The position numbers were made by a program, and so were the translations under genes. From the NCBI RefSeq assembly GCF_034652275.1, contig NZ_JAXIWG010000001.1:992001-1056000 (forward strand): a stretch of DNA of 64,000 nt. The letters run 5' to 3'. Under the pieces are notes generated by a model. It was not told where the DNA came from and searched no databases. It saw only the letters and a program-made list of their open reading frames with translations. Position 1 is the stretch's first letter. Each line of letters opens with the position of its first letter. The DNA comes from Yoonia sp034652275. GTDB taxonomy: Bacteria > Pseudomonadota > Alphaproteobacteria > Rhodobacterales > Rhodobacteraceae. Shown here piece by piece: positions 9,040-16,180 of the stretch.

Positions 9040-9699
9040 TCAGGCGCAGACCTTGACGGCAGCGTCACGCGGCGGCAGGGCGGGCGGCGTCATCACCAGA
9101 TGCGGGCGCACGTCGGCGAAATCGCCCCAGCCACGGCTGCGGTTCTGTCCAATTTCATCCAGCGCTGGCGCGGCAAAGATCACGTCGGCTGTGTCGTCGT
9201 GATCTTCATCCTCGTCGTCGGCCTCGTCCCAGATCGAGACGTCGTCGTCTTCGGCCAGCAGATCGAAATCATCCTCTGGCAAGGCCAGTTCGGCGGCTTC
9301 CGCGGCAAGGTGGCGGTCGATGCGGCGCGCGACCTCTTCGGTGTTGGCGATGGCGGACAGGACGATCTTGCCCAAAATATCAGGCCCGGTGCGGGTGCCG
9401 ACCAAGGCATAAAGACTGGGGATCAGACCATAAAGATCATCGGTCGCCTCTGCGCCCTTGTCGGTCATGATGATGGTGCTGACGAAAGGATTGCGCCGTT
9501 CGGCCGACAGGGCCAGCGTATGGGTCAGTTGCATGCCAATCCGTTCGTCCATCACCATCAGGTCGATCACATCGGCGCGGATCATCGCCTGCGCGATGTC
9601 GCGGCTGGTCACACACAGGGTCTGGAACCCTTTGTTGGCCAGAATATGGGCTGTCTGCACCGCATCGGCGGCGTCGTCGCGCAAGATCATTGCTTTCAT
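9040..9699 (-). CDS. CheY-like receiver-domain protein with acidic C-terminal tail
   Basis: A 219-residue protein. Residues 1-120 resemble a response-regulator receiver: an acidic pair (RDDA, 7-10), a putative phospho-acceptor D51 in DLMVMDERIG, a threonine in STIIMTDKG, then SLYALVGTRTGP where the conserved lysine (KP) would be expected but is absent. Residues 120-219 form a low-complexity acidic tail (EDDDVSIWDEADDEDEDHDD) with no output domain. The start at 9699 has AGGAG 7-8 bases upstream and is preferred over one 12 codons earlier. It lies between tRNA-Gly and hisB, divergent from hisB. Partner and function unknown. Confidence 0.6.
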   Translation of the reverse strand: MKAMILRDDAADAVQTAHILANKGFQTLCVTSRDIAQAMIRADVIDLMVMDERIGMQLTHTLALSAERRNPFVSTIIMTDKGAEATDDLYGLIPSLYALVGTRTGPDILGKIVLSAIANTEEVARRIDRHLAAEAAELALPEDDFDLLAEDDDVSIWDEADDEDEDHDDTADVIFAAPALDEIGQNRSRGWGDFADVRPHLVMTPPALPPRDAAVKVCA

Positions 9700-9846
9700 C
9701 GGATTCTCCTGACAAGGCTTCACGTCGTCCTGCATGACAGCAAATCTTTAAAACTTGCTGAAAAGCGCTGGCAGTGGGCCTGCGGACTTGGCGGTCGTGC
9801 CGGATGCCCCTATAGACATGGCCAACAAGACGAGGGACGCCAGCAG

Positions 9847-10434
9847 ATGCGCACAGCCACCATCACCCGCAAGACTGCGGAAACCGATATCGCGGTGACC
9901 ATCAATCTCGATGGCAGCGGCACCTATGACAACGACACCGGCGTCGGGTTTTTCGATCACATGCTGGACCAGTTGTCGCGCCACGCGCTGATCGACATGA
10001 CCATCCGCGCCACGGGCGATCTGCATATCGACGATCACCACACGGTCGAGGATGTGGGCATTGCCCTTGGTCAGGCGCTGACACAGGCGCTGGGCGACAA
10101 GCGCGGGATCAAACGCTACGGGTCGTGCCATCTGGCGATGGATGACGCACAGGTGCGCGCCGCCCTCGATCTGTCGGGGCGGCCTTACCTGATCTGCAAT
10201 CTGGACCTGCCCTTTGGCAAGATCGGCACCTTCGACACCGAACTGGTACGCGAATTCTTTCAGGCTTTGTCCACGCATGGCGGCATTACCCTGCACATCG
10301 ACCGGCTGCACGGGTTCAACGCGCATCACATCACCGAAGCCGCGTTCAAGGCGGTCGCCCGCGCCTTGCGTGACGCGGTCGAAGCCGACCCGCGCAAGGG
10401 CGATGCGATTCCATCGACCAAGGGCAGCCTATGA
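9847..10434 (+). CDS. hisB: Imidazoleglycerol-phosphate dehydratase
   Basis: Step 6 of histidine synthesis: dehydration of imidazole glycerol phosphate to imidazole acetol phosphate in the cytoplasm, Mn-dependent. The 195-residue monofunctional form shows the family signatures GVGFFDHMLDQLSRH (first metal site) and DDHHTVEDVGIALGQA, then the duplicated HHITEAAFKAVARAL. It is first in a his cluster and its last four bases overlap hisH (ATGA). The start at 9847 begins MRTATITRKTAETDI. Confidence 0.97.
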   Translation: MRTATITRKTAETDIAVTINLDGSGTYDNDTGVGFFDHMLDQLSRHALIDMTIRATGDLHIDDHHTVEDVGIALGQALTQALGDKRGIKRYGSCHLAMDDAQVRAALDLSGRPYLICNLDLPFGKIGTFDTELVREFFQALSTHGGITLHIDRLHGFNAHHITEAAFKAVARALRDAVEADPRKGDAIPSTKGSL

Positions 10435-11069
10435 CCACCGCACTGGTCGATTACGACAGCGGCAACCTGCATTCGGCGCAAAAAGCGTTCGAACGGATGG
10501 CGGCAGAGGTGGGCGCAGGCCCGATCATCGTGACCGCCGACCCCGATGTCGTGGCCAAGGCTGACCGGATCGTGCTGCCCGGCGACGGGGCCTTTCCGCA
10601 TTGTCAGGCGCAACTGCATGCCCATTCCGGTCTTGCCGAAGCGATCACCGACGCCGTGACCCGTCGCGCCGTGCCGTTCTTTGGCATCTGCGTCGGGATG
10701 CAGATGCTGGCGACCATGGGCCATGAATACGAGGATACGCCGGGTTTCGGGTGGATCGCGGGTGATATCCGCCGCATCCCCCCCGCCGATCCCGCGCTGA
10801 AAGTGCCGCATATGGGCTGGAACGATCTGGTGATCGACAACCCCCATCCCGTGCTCGACGGCATTGCGACCGGCGAACATGCCTATTTCGTCCATTCCTA
10901 TGCGATGCAGGTCAGCAACCCTGCCGAACGGCTGGCCCATGTCGATTACGGCGGCGATGTCACCGCCATCATCGGACGCGACAACATCATCGGCACACAG
11001 TTTCACCCCGAGAAGAGCCAGCATGCGGGCCTGCGCATGATCGCCAATTTCCTGCAATGGAGACCCTGA
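10431..11069 (+). CDS. hisH: Imidazole glycerol phosphate synthase, glutamine amidotransferase subunit
   Basis: Class I glutaminase subunit (212 residues) that supplies ammonia to HisF for making imidazole glycerol phosphate and AICAR. The nucleophile C87 lies in FFGICVGMQML and the His-Glu pair is in the C-terminal QFHPEKSQHAG. The start overlaps the hisB stop (ATGA at 10431), indicating translational coupling. Its partner hisF is in the same cluster at 12873-13631. Confidence 0.97.
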   Translation: MTTALVDYDSGNLHSAQKAFERMAAEVGAGPIIVTADPDVVAKADRIVLPGDGAFPHCQAQLHAHSGLAEAITDAVTRRAVPFFGICVGMQMLATMGHEYEDTPGFGWIAGDIRRIPPADPALKVPHMGWNDLVIDNPHPVLDGIATGEHAYFVHSYAMQVSNPAERLAHVDYGGDVTAIIGRDNIIGTQFHPEKSQHAGLRMIANFLQWRP

Positions 11070-11071
11070 GA

Positions 11072-11566
11072 ATGACAGCCATCCGCCTATCCCGACGCAT
11101 GATGCTGCTTGGCGCAGCAGCCAGCCTTGCCGCCTGTGCGCGCGGTGGCGAAGAAGTGGTCAGCCGCGCCGCCTTTGACACCAGCAACATCCCGCTGCAT
11201 CCCAACGAGACCCCCGAACTGCGCGCATTGATCAACAAATACGCCGAGATACACGATATCCCCGTGACCTTGCTGCACCGCGTGATCATCCGCGAAAGCA
11301 CCCATAACCCCGCCGCACGCAACGGCCCCTATTACGGGCTAATGCAGATCCTGCCACAGACAGCACGCACCATGGGGTTCCGCGGCGAACCGCGCGACCT
11401 GCTCGATGCGGAAACGAACCTGCGCTATGCGGGCCGCTATCTGCGCGGCGCATGGCTTTTGTCGGACGGGGACGAGGCGACAGCCGTCGGCTGGTACGCG
11501 CGCGGCTATTACTACGAGGCGAGGCGGCGCGGCATGCTGGTCGAAACCGGCCTGCGCGCGGCCTGA
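11072..11566 (+). CDS. Lytic transglycosylase (SLT domain) lipoprotein
   Basis: A 164-residue putative outer-membrane lipoprotein that cleaves the glycan strand of peptidoglycan. The N-terminus has a lipoprotein signal with lipobox LAAC (residues about 17-20). The SLT domain follows: LLHRVIIRESTHNPAARN with the catalytic Glu, YYGLMQILPQTARTMGF, and the ETNLRYAGRYL segment. The start at 11072 is 3 bases after hisH, with GGAG about 10 bases upstream; an ATG 15 bases earlier would overlap hisH. It is out of pathway inside the his cluster and probably cotranscribed from hisB-hisH. Confidence 0.85.
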   Translation: MTAIRLSRRMMLLGAAASLAACARGGEEVVSRAAFDTSNIPLHPNETPELRALINKYAEIHDIPVTLLHRVIIRESTHNPAARNGPYYGLMQILPQTARTMGFRGEPRDLLDAETNLRYAGRYLRGAWLLSDGDEATAVGWYARGYYYEARRRGMLVETGLRAA

Positions 11567-11572
11567 GGTCAA

Positions 11573-11595
11573 ATGGCCCCGCACTGCGGGGCCAT
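11573..11595. terminator. Bidirectional hairpin between convergent genes
   Basis: ATGGCCCCGC (11573-11582) pairs perfectly with GCGGGGCCAT (11586-11595) around a 3-base loop. It lies just after the transglycosylase stop and just before the convergent DUF2147 gene end, so it can serve both strands. No long T run follows. Confidence 0.65.
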
Positions 11596-11600
11596 CCGTT

Positions 11601-11990
11601 TCACTCGATCCGGACCCAGTTCTGGCTGGCGCAGATCAGACCACCGGCCACACAGCCGCGCAGGCGCAGGGCATTGCCCTCGACATCCATCTTGCCCACA
11701 TAGATGCGGTCGTTGGACGGACGCCAGACCTGCCCCTGATAGGACCCGTCACCGTTCGGTGCCATGTTGATGACGATCTGGCGGCCGATGTTGGGGGACG
11801 CATATTCGCCTTCGGTGTTGAAGGTGCGCGCGATGGTGCCGCAGACCGCCGCACCGCATTGGTCCATCGTGACATAGGCGAAAGCGCCGTCATCGACTTC
11901 GGTCTGCCAGGTGCCAAGGGCGGCATCCTGTGCGCTGGCGGCACTGGCCAAGGCAAAGGCCGCAGCTGCGGCCAGGATTAGGTGTTTCAT
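11601..11990 (-). CDS. Secreted DUF2147 family protein
   Basis: A 129-residue periplasmic protein: signal peptide MKHLILAAAAAFALASAASA with cleavage after ASA-Q, then a DUF2147 domain (GTWQTEVDDGAFAYVTM, CGAAVCGTIART, GKMDVEGNALRLRGCVAGG) with four cysteines that may form disulfides. The function of DUF2147 proteins is not established; they are small lipocalin-like beta proteins. The start at 11990 has GGAGGAG 6-12 bases upstream, excluding the longer open frame. It lies antisense within the his cluster, between hisH and hisA. Confidence 0.85.
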   Translation of the reverse strand: MKHLILAAAAAFALASAASAQDAALGTWQTEVDDGAFAYVTMDQCGAAVCGTIARTFNTEGEYASPNIGRQIVINMAPNGDGSYQGQVWRPSNDRIYVGKMDVEGNALRLRGCVAGGLICASQNWVRIE

Positions 11991-12129
11991 TTGGATCTCC
12001 TCCCTGAAGATGCGGACAGTTTGATCCTGACGCATTTGCGCAATCAAGTCTGACGTTGGGTCCGGTGCCTGCGTTGCATTCCCGCGCGCGCCATGCATAA
12101 CGGGCGCGAACATGCGAAAGGCTGCGACG

Positions 12130-12864
12130 ATGATCCTTTACCCTGCCATTGACCTCAAGGACGGACAGGCCGTGCGGCTTGTGCATGGCGACATGACCCA
12201 GACCACCGTGTTCAACGACGACCCTGCCGCACAGGCGCGCGCCTTTGTGGATGCAGGCTGCGCATGGTTGCATCTGGTCGATCTGAACGGCGCTTTTGCA
12301 GGCACGCCTGTCAACGCCGCCCCGGTCGAGGCGATACTGAAAGCCTGCCCCGTCCCTGCGCAGCTTGGCGGCGGCATCCGCGACATGGCCACTATTGAGG
12401 CTTGGCTCGACAAAGGCCTCGCGCGGGTGATTCTGGGCACGGTGGCAGTGGAAAATCCCGATCTGGTGCGAGAGGCGGCGCGCGCCTTTCCGGGGCAGGT
12501 CGCTGTGGGCTTGGACGCCCGCAACGGGCGTGTGGCCACCCGTGGCTGGGCCGAGGAAACCGATGTCATGGTCACCGATCTGGCGCGCAGCTTCGAGGAT
12601 GCAGGCATCGCCGCGATCATCTACACCGACATCCTGCGCGACGGCGCGATGAAAGGGCCGAATATCGCGGCCACTGCCGATCTCGCCCGCGCGGTCAGCA
12701 TCCCCGTCATCGCCTCTGGCGGGGTGTCGTCACTGGCCGATCTGACGGCGTTGCGGGATACCGGCGTCATCGCGGGGGCGATTTCGGGCCGCGCGCTCTA
12801 TGACGGCGCACTTGATCTGGCAGAGGCACTGCGCGTGCTTGCCGAACCCGCATCGCAGGCCTAA
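12130..12864 (+). CDS. hisA: ProFAR isomerase (HisA)
   Basis: 1-(5-phosphoribosyl)-5-[(5-phosphoribosylamino)methylideneamino]imidazole-4-carboxamide isomerase, a beta/alpha barrel of 244 residues. The first catalytic Asp is in MILYPAIDLKDGQAVRL, the second in IAAIIYTDILRDGAMKG. Phosphate-binding motifs LGGGIRD and ASGGVSS are present. The ATG at 12130 is chosen because it begins directly at the conserved first strand. It is followed 8 bases later by hisF. Confidence 0.97.
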   Translation: MILYPAIDLKDGQAVRLVHGDMTQTTVFNDDPAAQARAFVDAGCAWLHLVDLNGAFAGTPVNAAPVEAILKACPVPAQLGGGIRDMATIEAWLDKGLARVILGTVAVENPDLVREAARAFPGQVAVGLDARNGRVATRGWAEETDVMVTDLARSFEDAGIAAIIYTDILRDGAMKGPNIAATADLARAVSIPVIASGGVSSLADLTALRDTGVIAGAISGRALYDGALDLAEALRVLAEPASQA

Positions 12865-12872
12865 ACAAAGCC

Positions 12873-13631
12873 ATGCTCAAGGTCCGCATCATCCCCTGCC
12901 TCGACGTCGCCGAAGGGCGCACCGTGAAAGGCGTCAATTTCGTCGATCTGGTCGATGCGGGCGATCCGGTCGAGCAGGCGATAGCCTATAACGCGGCTGG
13001 CGCGGACGAGCTGGTGTTTCTCGATATCAAGGCCACGCATGAAAACCGCGGCACGATGTTCGATCTGGCCACGCGCACGGCCGAGCAATGTTTCATGCCG
13101 CTGACCATCGGCGGCGGCGTGCGCACGCATCACGATGTGCGCGATCTGCTGCTGGCAGGCGCGGACAAGGTCAGCTTCAATTCCGCCGCCGTTGCCAACC
13201 CCGACGTGGTGGCCGAAGCCGCGATGCGGTTCGGCTCGCAATGCATCGTCGTGGCGATTGACGCCAAAACAGTCAGCCCCGGCAAATGGGAGATTTTCAC
13301 CCATGGCGGCAGGCGCGCGACCGGCATCGACGCTGTGGAATTTGCGCGCACGGTCGTCGCCAAAGGCGCGGGCGAAATCCTGCTGACCTCGATGGACCGC
13401 GACGGCACCAAGACGGGGTTCAACCTGCCGCTGACGCGCGCCATCGCGGATGCCGTCGATGTGCCGGTGATCGCCTCGGGCGGGGTCGGCACGCTCGACC
13501 ATCTGGTCGAAGGCGTGACGCAAGGCGGGGCTTCGGCGGTGCTCGCCGCCTCGATCTTCCACTTCGGGACCTACACAATCGCGCAGGCCAAGGCGCATAT
13601 GGCCGCAGCCGGTATCGCGGTGCGGCCATGA
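12873..13631 (+). CDS. hisF: Imidazole glycerol phosphate synthase, cyclase subunit
   Basis: The beta/alpha-barrel cyclase that joins PRFAR with ammonia from HisH to give imidazole glycerol phosphate and AICAR. It has 252 residues with the catalytic Asp pair in RIIPCLDVAEGRTVKG (D11) and in ILLTSMDRDGTKTGF. Phosphate loops GGGVRTHHD and IASGGVGTLDHL are present. The stop overlaps the hisE start (ATGA). Confidence 0.97.
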   Translation: MLKVRIIPCLDVAEGRTVKGVNFVDLVDAGDPVEQAIAYNAAGADELVFLDIKATHENRGTMFDLATRTAEQCFMPLTIGGGVRTHHDVRDLLLAGADKVSFNSAAVANPDVVAEAAMRFGSQCIVVAIDAKTVSPGKWEIFTHGGRRATGIDAVEFARTVVAKGAGEILLTSMDRDGTKTGFNLPLTRAIADAVDVPVIASGGVGTLDHLVEGVTQGGASAVLAASIFHFGTYTIAQAKAHMAAAGIAVRP

Positions 13632-13939
13632 CGCTCGACGATCTCGCCGCCCTGATTGCATCGCGCAAGAACGCCGATCCCGCCAGCAGCTGGACAGCAC
13701 AGCTGCTGGCCAAAGGCCCCGAAAAATGCGCCGAGAAATTCGGCGAGGAAGCCATCGAAGCGATCATCGAAGCCGTCAAAGGCGACCGTGACAAGCTGAC
13801 GTCAGAAGCGGCGGATGTGCTCTACCACCTTCTGGTCATGCTGACCGCGCGGGATGTGACACTGGCCGATGTCGTGGCCGAACTCGCCCGCCGCCAAGGC
13901 ACATCAGGCATCGCCGAAAAAGCCGCCCGCCGCCCCTGA
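13628..13939 (+). CDS. hisE: Phosphoribosyl-ATP pyrophosphatase
   Basis: Second step of histidine synthesis, hydrolysing PR-ATP to PR-AMP and pyrophosphate. The 103-residue all-helical MazG-like protein shows the metal-binding pattern KFGEEAIEAIIEAVKGD and SEAADVLYHLLVML. It begins inside the hisF stop (ATGA at 13628) and is last in the cluster; two hairpins follow at 13979-14013. HisI is not encoded here, so it must be elsewhere in the genome. Confidence 0.96.
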   Translation: MTLDDLAALIASRKNADPASSWTAQLLAKGPEKCAEKFGEEAIEAIIEAVKGDRDKLTSEAADVLYHLLVMLTARDVTLADVVAELARRQGTSGIAEKAARRP

Positions 13940-13947
13940 TCCTGCAA

Positions 13948-13970
13948 CTTCTTTTTTCCAAAAATACTCC
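13948..13970. repeat. Short intergenic repeat, copy 3
   Basis: Twenty-three bases identical to 8705-8727. As in copy 2 it sits just after the 3' end of a gene and just before strong hairpins, here 9 bases after the hisE stop. Confidence 0.65.
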
Positions 13971-13978
13971 GGGGTGAG

Positions 13979-14013
13979 CCCCGGACTTGATCCGGGGCGA
14001 GGGGCAGCGCCCC
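13979..14013. terminator. Tandem hairpins after hisE
   Basis: CCCCGGA (13979-13985) pairs with TCCGGGG (13991-13997) around a 5-base loop, and GGGGC (14001-14005) pairs with GCCCC (14009-14013). They separate hisE from the convergent CoA-binding gene and probably end transcription from both sides. Confidence 0.6.
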
Positions 14014-14481
14014 TTACAGCTTCGAGGAAATAATTCCCGTCGCAAAGCCTCCCATACGCAATTCGCCAAACAGCCGCTGGTATTCGATCTTGGGGCAACG
14101 GTCCTGCACCACCGTCACGCCACGCGCCTCGGCTGCGGCTGCGGCCTCCGGATGGGTGACACCGATCTGCATCCAGATCGTCTGCAGCTTGGGCCAGCGC
14201 GCCAGCGCCTCATCGACCAGCGCGGGCACGGCATCGGGTTTGCGAAAGATATCGACCATATCCACGTCATCCGGAATATCGGCCAAGCTGGCATAGACCG
14301 TTTCGCCGAACAGGCGCTCACCCGCCAGCCCCGGGTTGACGGGGATCACCCGAAACCCTTTCAACCCCAGATAACGCGCTACGAAATAGCTGGGGCGCAC
14401 CGGATTGGCCGACACCCCCACCACCGCGATAGTGCGGGTGCGTTTGAAAATAGTGCGCAAGGTATCGTCGCTGATCATCAT
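14014..14481 (-). CDS. CoA-binding domain protein (YccU-like)
   Basis: A 155-residue protein with a single Rossmann-type CoA-binding domain: TIAVVGVSANPVRPSYFVA (dinucleotide-type loop), GFRVIPVNPGLAGE, and MQIGVTHPEAAAAAEARG near the middle. Stand-alone members are widespread but functionally uncharacterised. Start 14481 (MMISDDTL); the second Met at 14478 is equally possible. Convergent with the his cluster. Confidence 0.85.
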   Translation of the reverse strand: MMISDDTLRTIFKRTRTIAVVGVSANPVRPSYFVARYLGLKGFRVIPVNPGLAGERLFGETVYASLADIPDDVDMVDIFRKPDAVPALVDEALARWPKLQTIWMQIGVTHPEAAAAAEARGVTVVQDRCPKIEYQRLFGELRMGGFATGIISSKL

Positions 14482-14510
14482 GCAAGCACCCTAGCGCAAG
14501 GCCCGACAAG

Positions 14511-14539
14511 AAAAAAGCGCCCAAGGAAGCCTTGGGCGC
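14511..14539 (-). terminator. Rho-independent terminator (leftward)
   Basis: GCGCCCAAGG (14517-14526) pairs perfectly with CCTTGGGCGC (14530-14539) around a 3-base loop. Six A's at 14511-14516 give a T run when read on the minus strand, so this ends transcripts coming from rlmB and the zinc-ribbon gene. Confidence 0.85.
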
Positions 14540-14673
14540 CAGTTATGGAACGAGGGACAGTGAGTTTGGCACGACCGGTTCCAATGACCGCACCACACTA
14601 CATAGATGGTAAGCCGCTTCGGCAACAAAAGGTTCCCTCAGCAAGACGTGATAAATGCGTGATCCGGTCTTTT

Positions 14674-14958
14674 TCAGTCGAAGACATCTTCGATGATGTC
14701 CCACAGCTCGGAAAACACCTTGTGGCCAAGACTTTTACCCTTGCGGCGTTTCTTCGGGCGGGCGACCTTGCGCTGCACCGGTACCGGACCTGCGGGACGT
14801 TGGGTGAGCGCAGGCGTGGCGGTCAGGGGCAGCATCTTGAGCTTGCGCAAAGGTGCGCCACAGGTGCCACAACTCAGCTCGTGTCGCTCGCGCCCGCGCA
14901 AGATCAAGGTTGCGCGTGTCCCGCAGTAACAGCAGGTCGCGATCTTCGTTCCAGCCAT
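14674..14958 (-). CDS. Small zinc-ribbon protein of unknown function
   Basis: A 94-residue basic protein. Two CxxC pairs near the N-terminus (CCYCGT at 9-14 and CGTC at 30-33) form a probable zinc ribbon. A Lys/Arg-rich middle (RKVARPKKRRKGKSLGHK) suggests nucleic-acid contact, and the end is FSELWDIIEDVFD. It starts 14 bases after the rlmB stop, so the two are probably cotranscribed, which hints at an RNA-related role. I do not recognise a named family. Confidence 0.65.
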   Translation of the reverse strand: MAGTKIATCCYCGTRATLILRGRERHELSCGTCGAPLRKLKMLPLTATPALTQRPAGPVPVQRKVARPKKRRKGKSLGHKVFSELWDIIEDVFD

Positions 14959-14972
14959 GGCAGATCCCTATG

Positions 14973-15749
14973 TCAGCCTCTGGCTGCATATAGGGCGACG
15001 GCGGCCGCATTTGAAACGTTGAGCGAGCCGAAATCCGCGCTCGCGTCGATCCGCACCAAGATGTCGCAGGTCTCGCGCGTCTTGTCGCGCAGCCCCGGCC
15101 CTTCGGCACCCATGACCAACGCCACGGCGCGGTCGCGCTTGCCCTCGACAGCGGCTTCGATCGTGGTCTCAGCCTCGCCATCCAGCCCCAGCACCAGATA
15201 ACCCATCTGTTGCAGTTCCACGATGGCATCGGCCAGATTGCGCACCCGCAGATAGGGCTGGCGTTCCAGCGCACCACTGGCGGTCTTGGCCAGCGCCCCT
15301 GTTTCCGGTGCCGCATGACGCTGCATCGCGACCACAGCGCGCGCGCCGAACACTTCCGCCGACCGCAGGATCGCGCCCACGTTATGCGGGTCGGTCACAC
15401 GGTCGAGCAGCACGATGCGCGGCGGCATCGGCCCTTCGCGCAAGGCCACATCCTGCAAGCTGCCCCAGTCGAGCGGTTTGACCTCCAGCGCGGCACCCTG
15501 ATGCACCGATTGTGGATCAAGGGGTGCCGCGAATTTGCGCGGATCGCTGATTTCAGGCTCCATGCCGCTGGTGGCCACCGCCTCGCCCAGACGTTCGAGC
15601 GCATTGCGCGTCACGATCAGGCGCAATTTCTCGCGCGCGGGGTTTTCCAGCGCGTCGCGCACCGCATGCAGGCCGAACAGCCAGACGGTTTCATTTGCCG
15701 CCACCCGCTTGGCCTGTTCCTTGGCGATCACCCATGTCGGCTTTTTCAT
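14973..15749 (-). CDS. rlmB: 23S rRNA 2'-O-ribose methyltransferase (TrmH/RlmB family)
   Basis: A 258-residue SpoU-class methyltransferase, probably modifying G2251 of 23S rRNA. N-terminal substrate-binding domain (VWLFGLHAVRDALENPAREK), then the knotted SPOUT fold: VLLDRVTDPHNVGAILRSAEVFG (motif 1), LVMGAEGPGLRDKTRETCD (motif 2) and FGSLNVSNAAAVALYAA (motif 3). The ATG at 15749 begins MKKPTWVIAKEQAKRV; the open frame extends upstream into the tRNA-Tyr gene on the opposite strand, which is not coding. RlmB is preferred over TrmH because of the N-terminal domain. Confidence 0.9.
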   Translation of the reverse strand: MKKPTWVIAKEQAKRVAANETVWLFGLHAVRDALENPAREKLRLIVTRNALERLGEAVATSGMEPEISDPRKFAAPLDPQSVHQGAALEVKPLDWGSLQDVALREGPMPPRIVLLDRVTDPHNVGAILRSAEVFGARAVVAMQRHAAPETGALAKTASGALERQPYLRVRNLADAIVELQQMGYLVLGLDGEAETTIEAAVEGKRDRAVALVMGAEGPGLRDKTRETCDILVRIDASADFGSLNVSNAAAVALYAARG

Positions 15750-15874
15750 TCTGGCATCCGTCCTCGCTTTTCCTAGCCGATACGCGACATTGCCCGCGCT
15801 GTGAAGAGGCAGCCCGAAAGGGGCGACTTTTGCTGTTGACGCCAATCGGGACCGCAGGTAATCACCCCCGCAGT

Positions 15875-15958
15875 GGGCGACAGGCCGCAAGGTGTGGCAG
15901 GGGACTGTAACTCCCTCGCGGAGACGCACGCCAGGTTCGATTCCTGGGTCGCCCACCA
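15875..15958 (+). tRNA. tRNA-Tyr (anticodon GTA)
   Basis: Class II tRNA with long variable arm. Acceptor GGGCGAC pairs with GTCGCCC, anticodon loop CTGTAAC carries GTA, the variable arm is about 14 bases (CGCGGAGACGCACG), the T-arm is CCAGGTTCGATTCCTGG, the discriminator is A and CCA is encoded (15956-15958). Divergent from rlmB. The DNA beyond its 3' end differs in character and opens with a large mosaic helicase, so this tRNA may mark the edge of an integrated segment. Confidence 0.93.
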
Positions 15959-16180
15959 CTTACTTACCTGACACTTTAATATTTTTCCGCGATTTGCGCC
16001 ATGAACGTGAATGGGTGCGACCCCGGTGCTTGGCTTCAAGTCTTGGCCTGTTTATGCACTTTTTTAGCGATTTTTGGGCCGTGACAGAAATAGCCTTGTG
16101 GTTGGCCCCAGCGCGAAATCCGGTCATTTACAGTAGCATATTCAAGCGGCACGTCACATCTTCCGCGCTATCTGCCGCGT
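15959..16180. other. Non-coding stretch between tRNA-Tyr and the exonuclease-RecQ-UvrD gene
   Basis: About 220 bases, visibly richer in A and T than the left flank, with no open frame I would support. No second copy of the tRNA 3' end is visible in it or further right. Confidence 0.5.
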
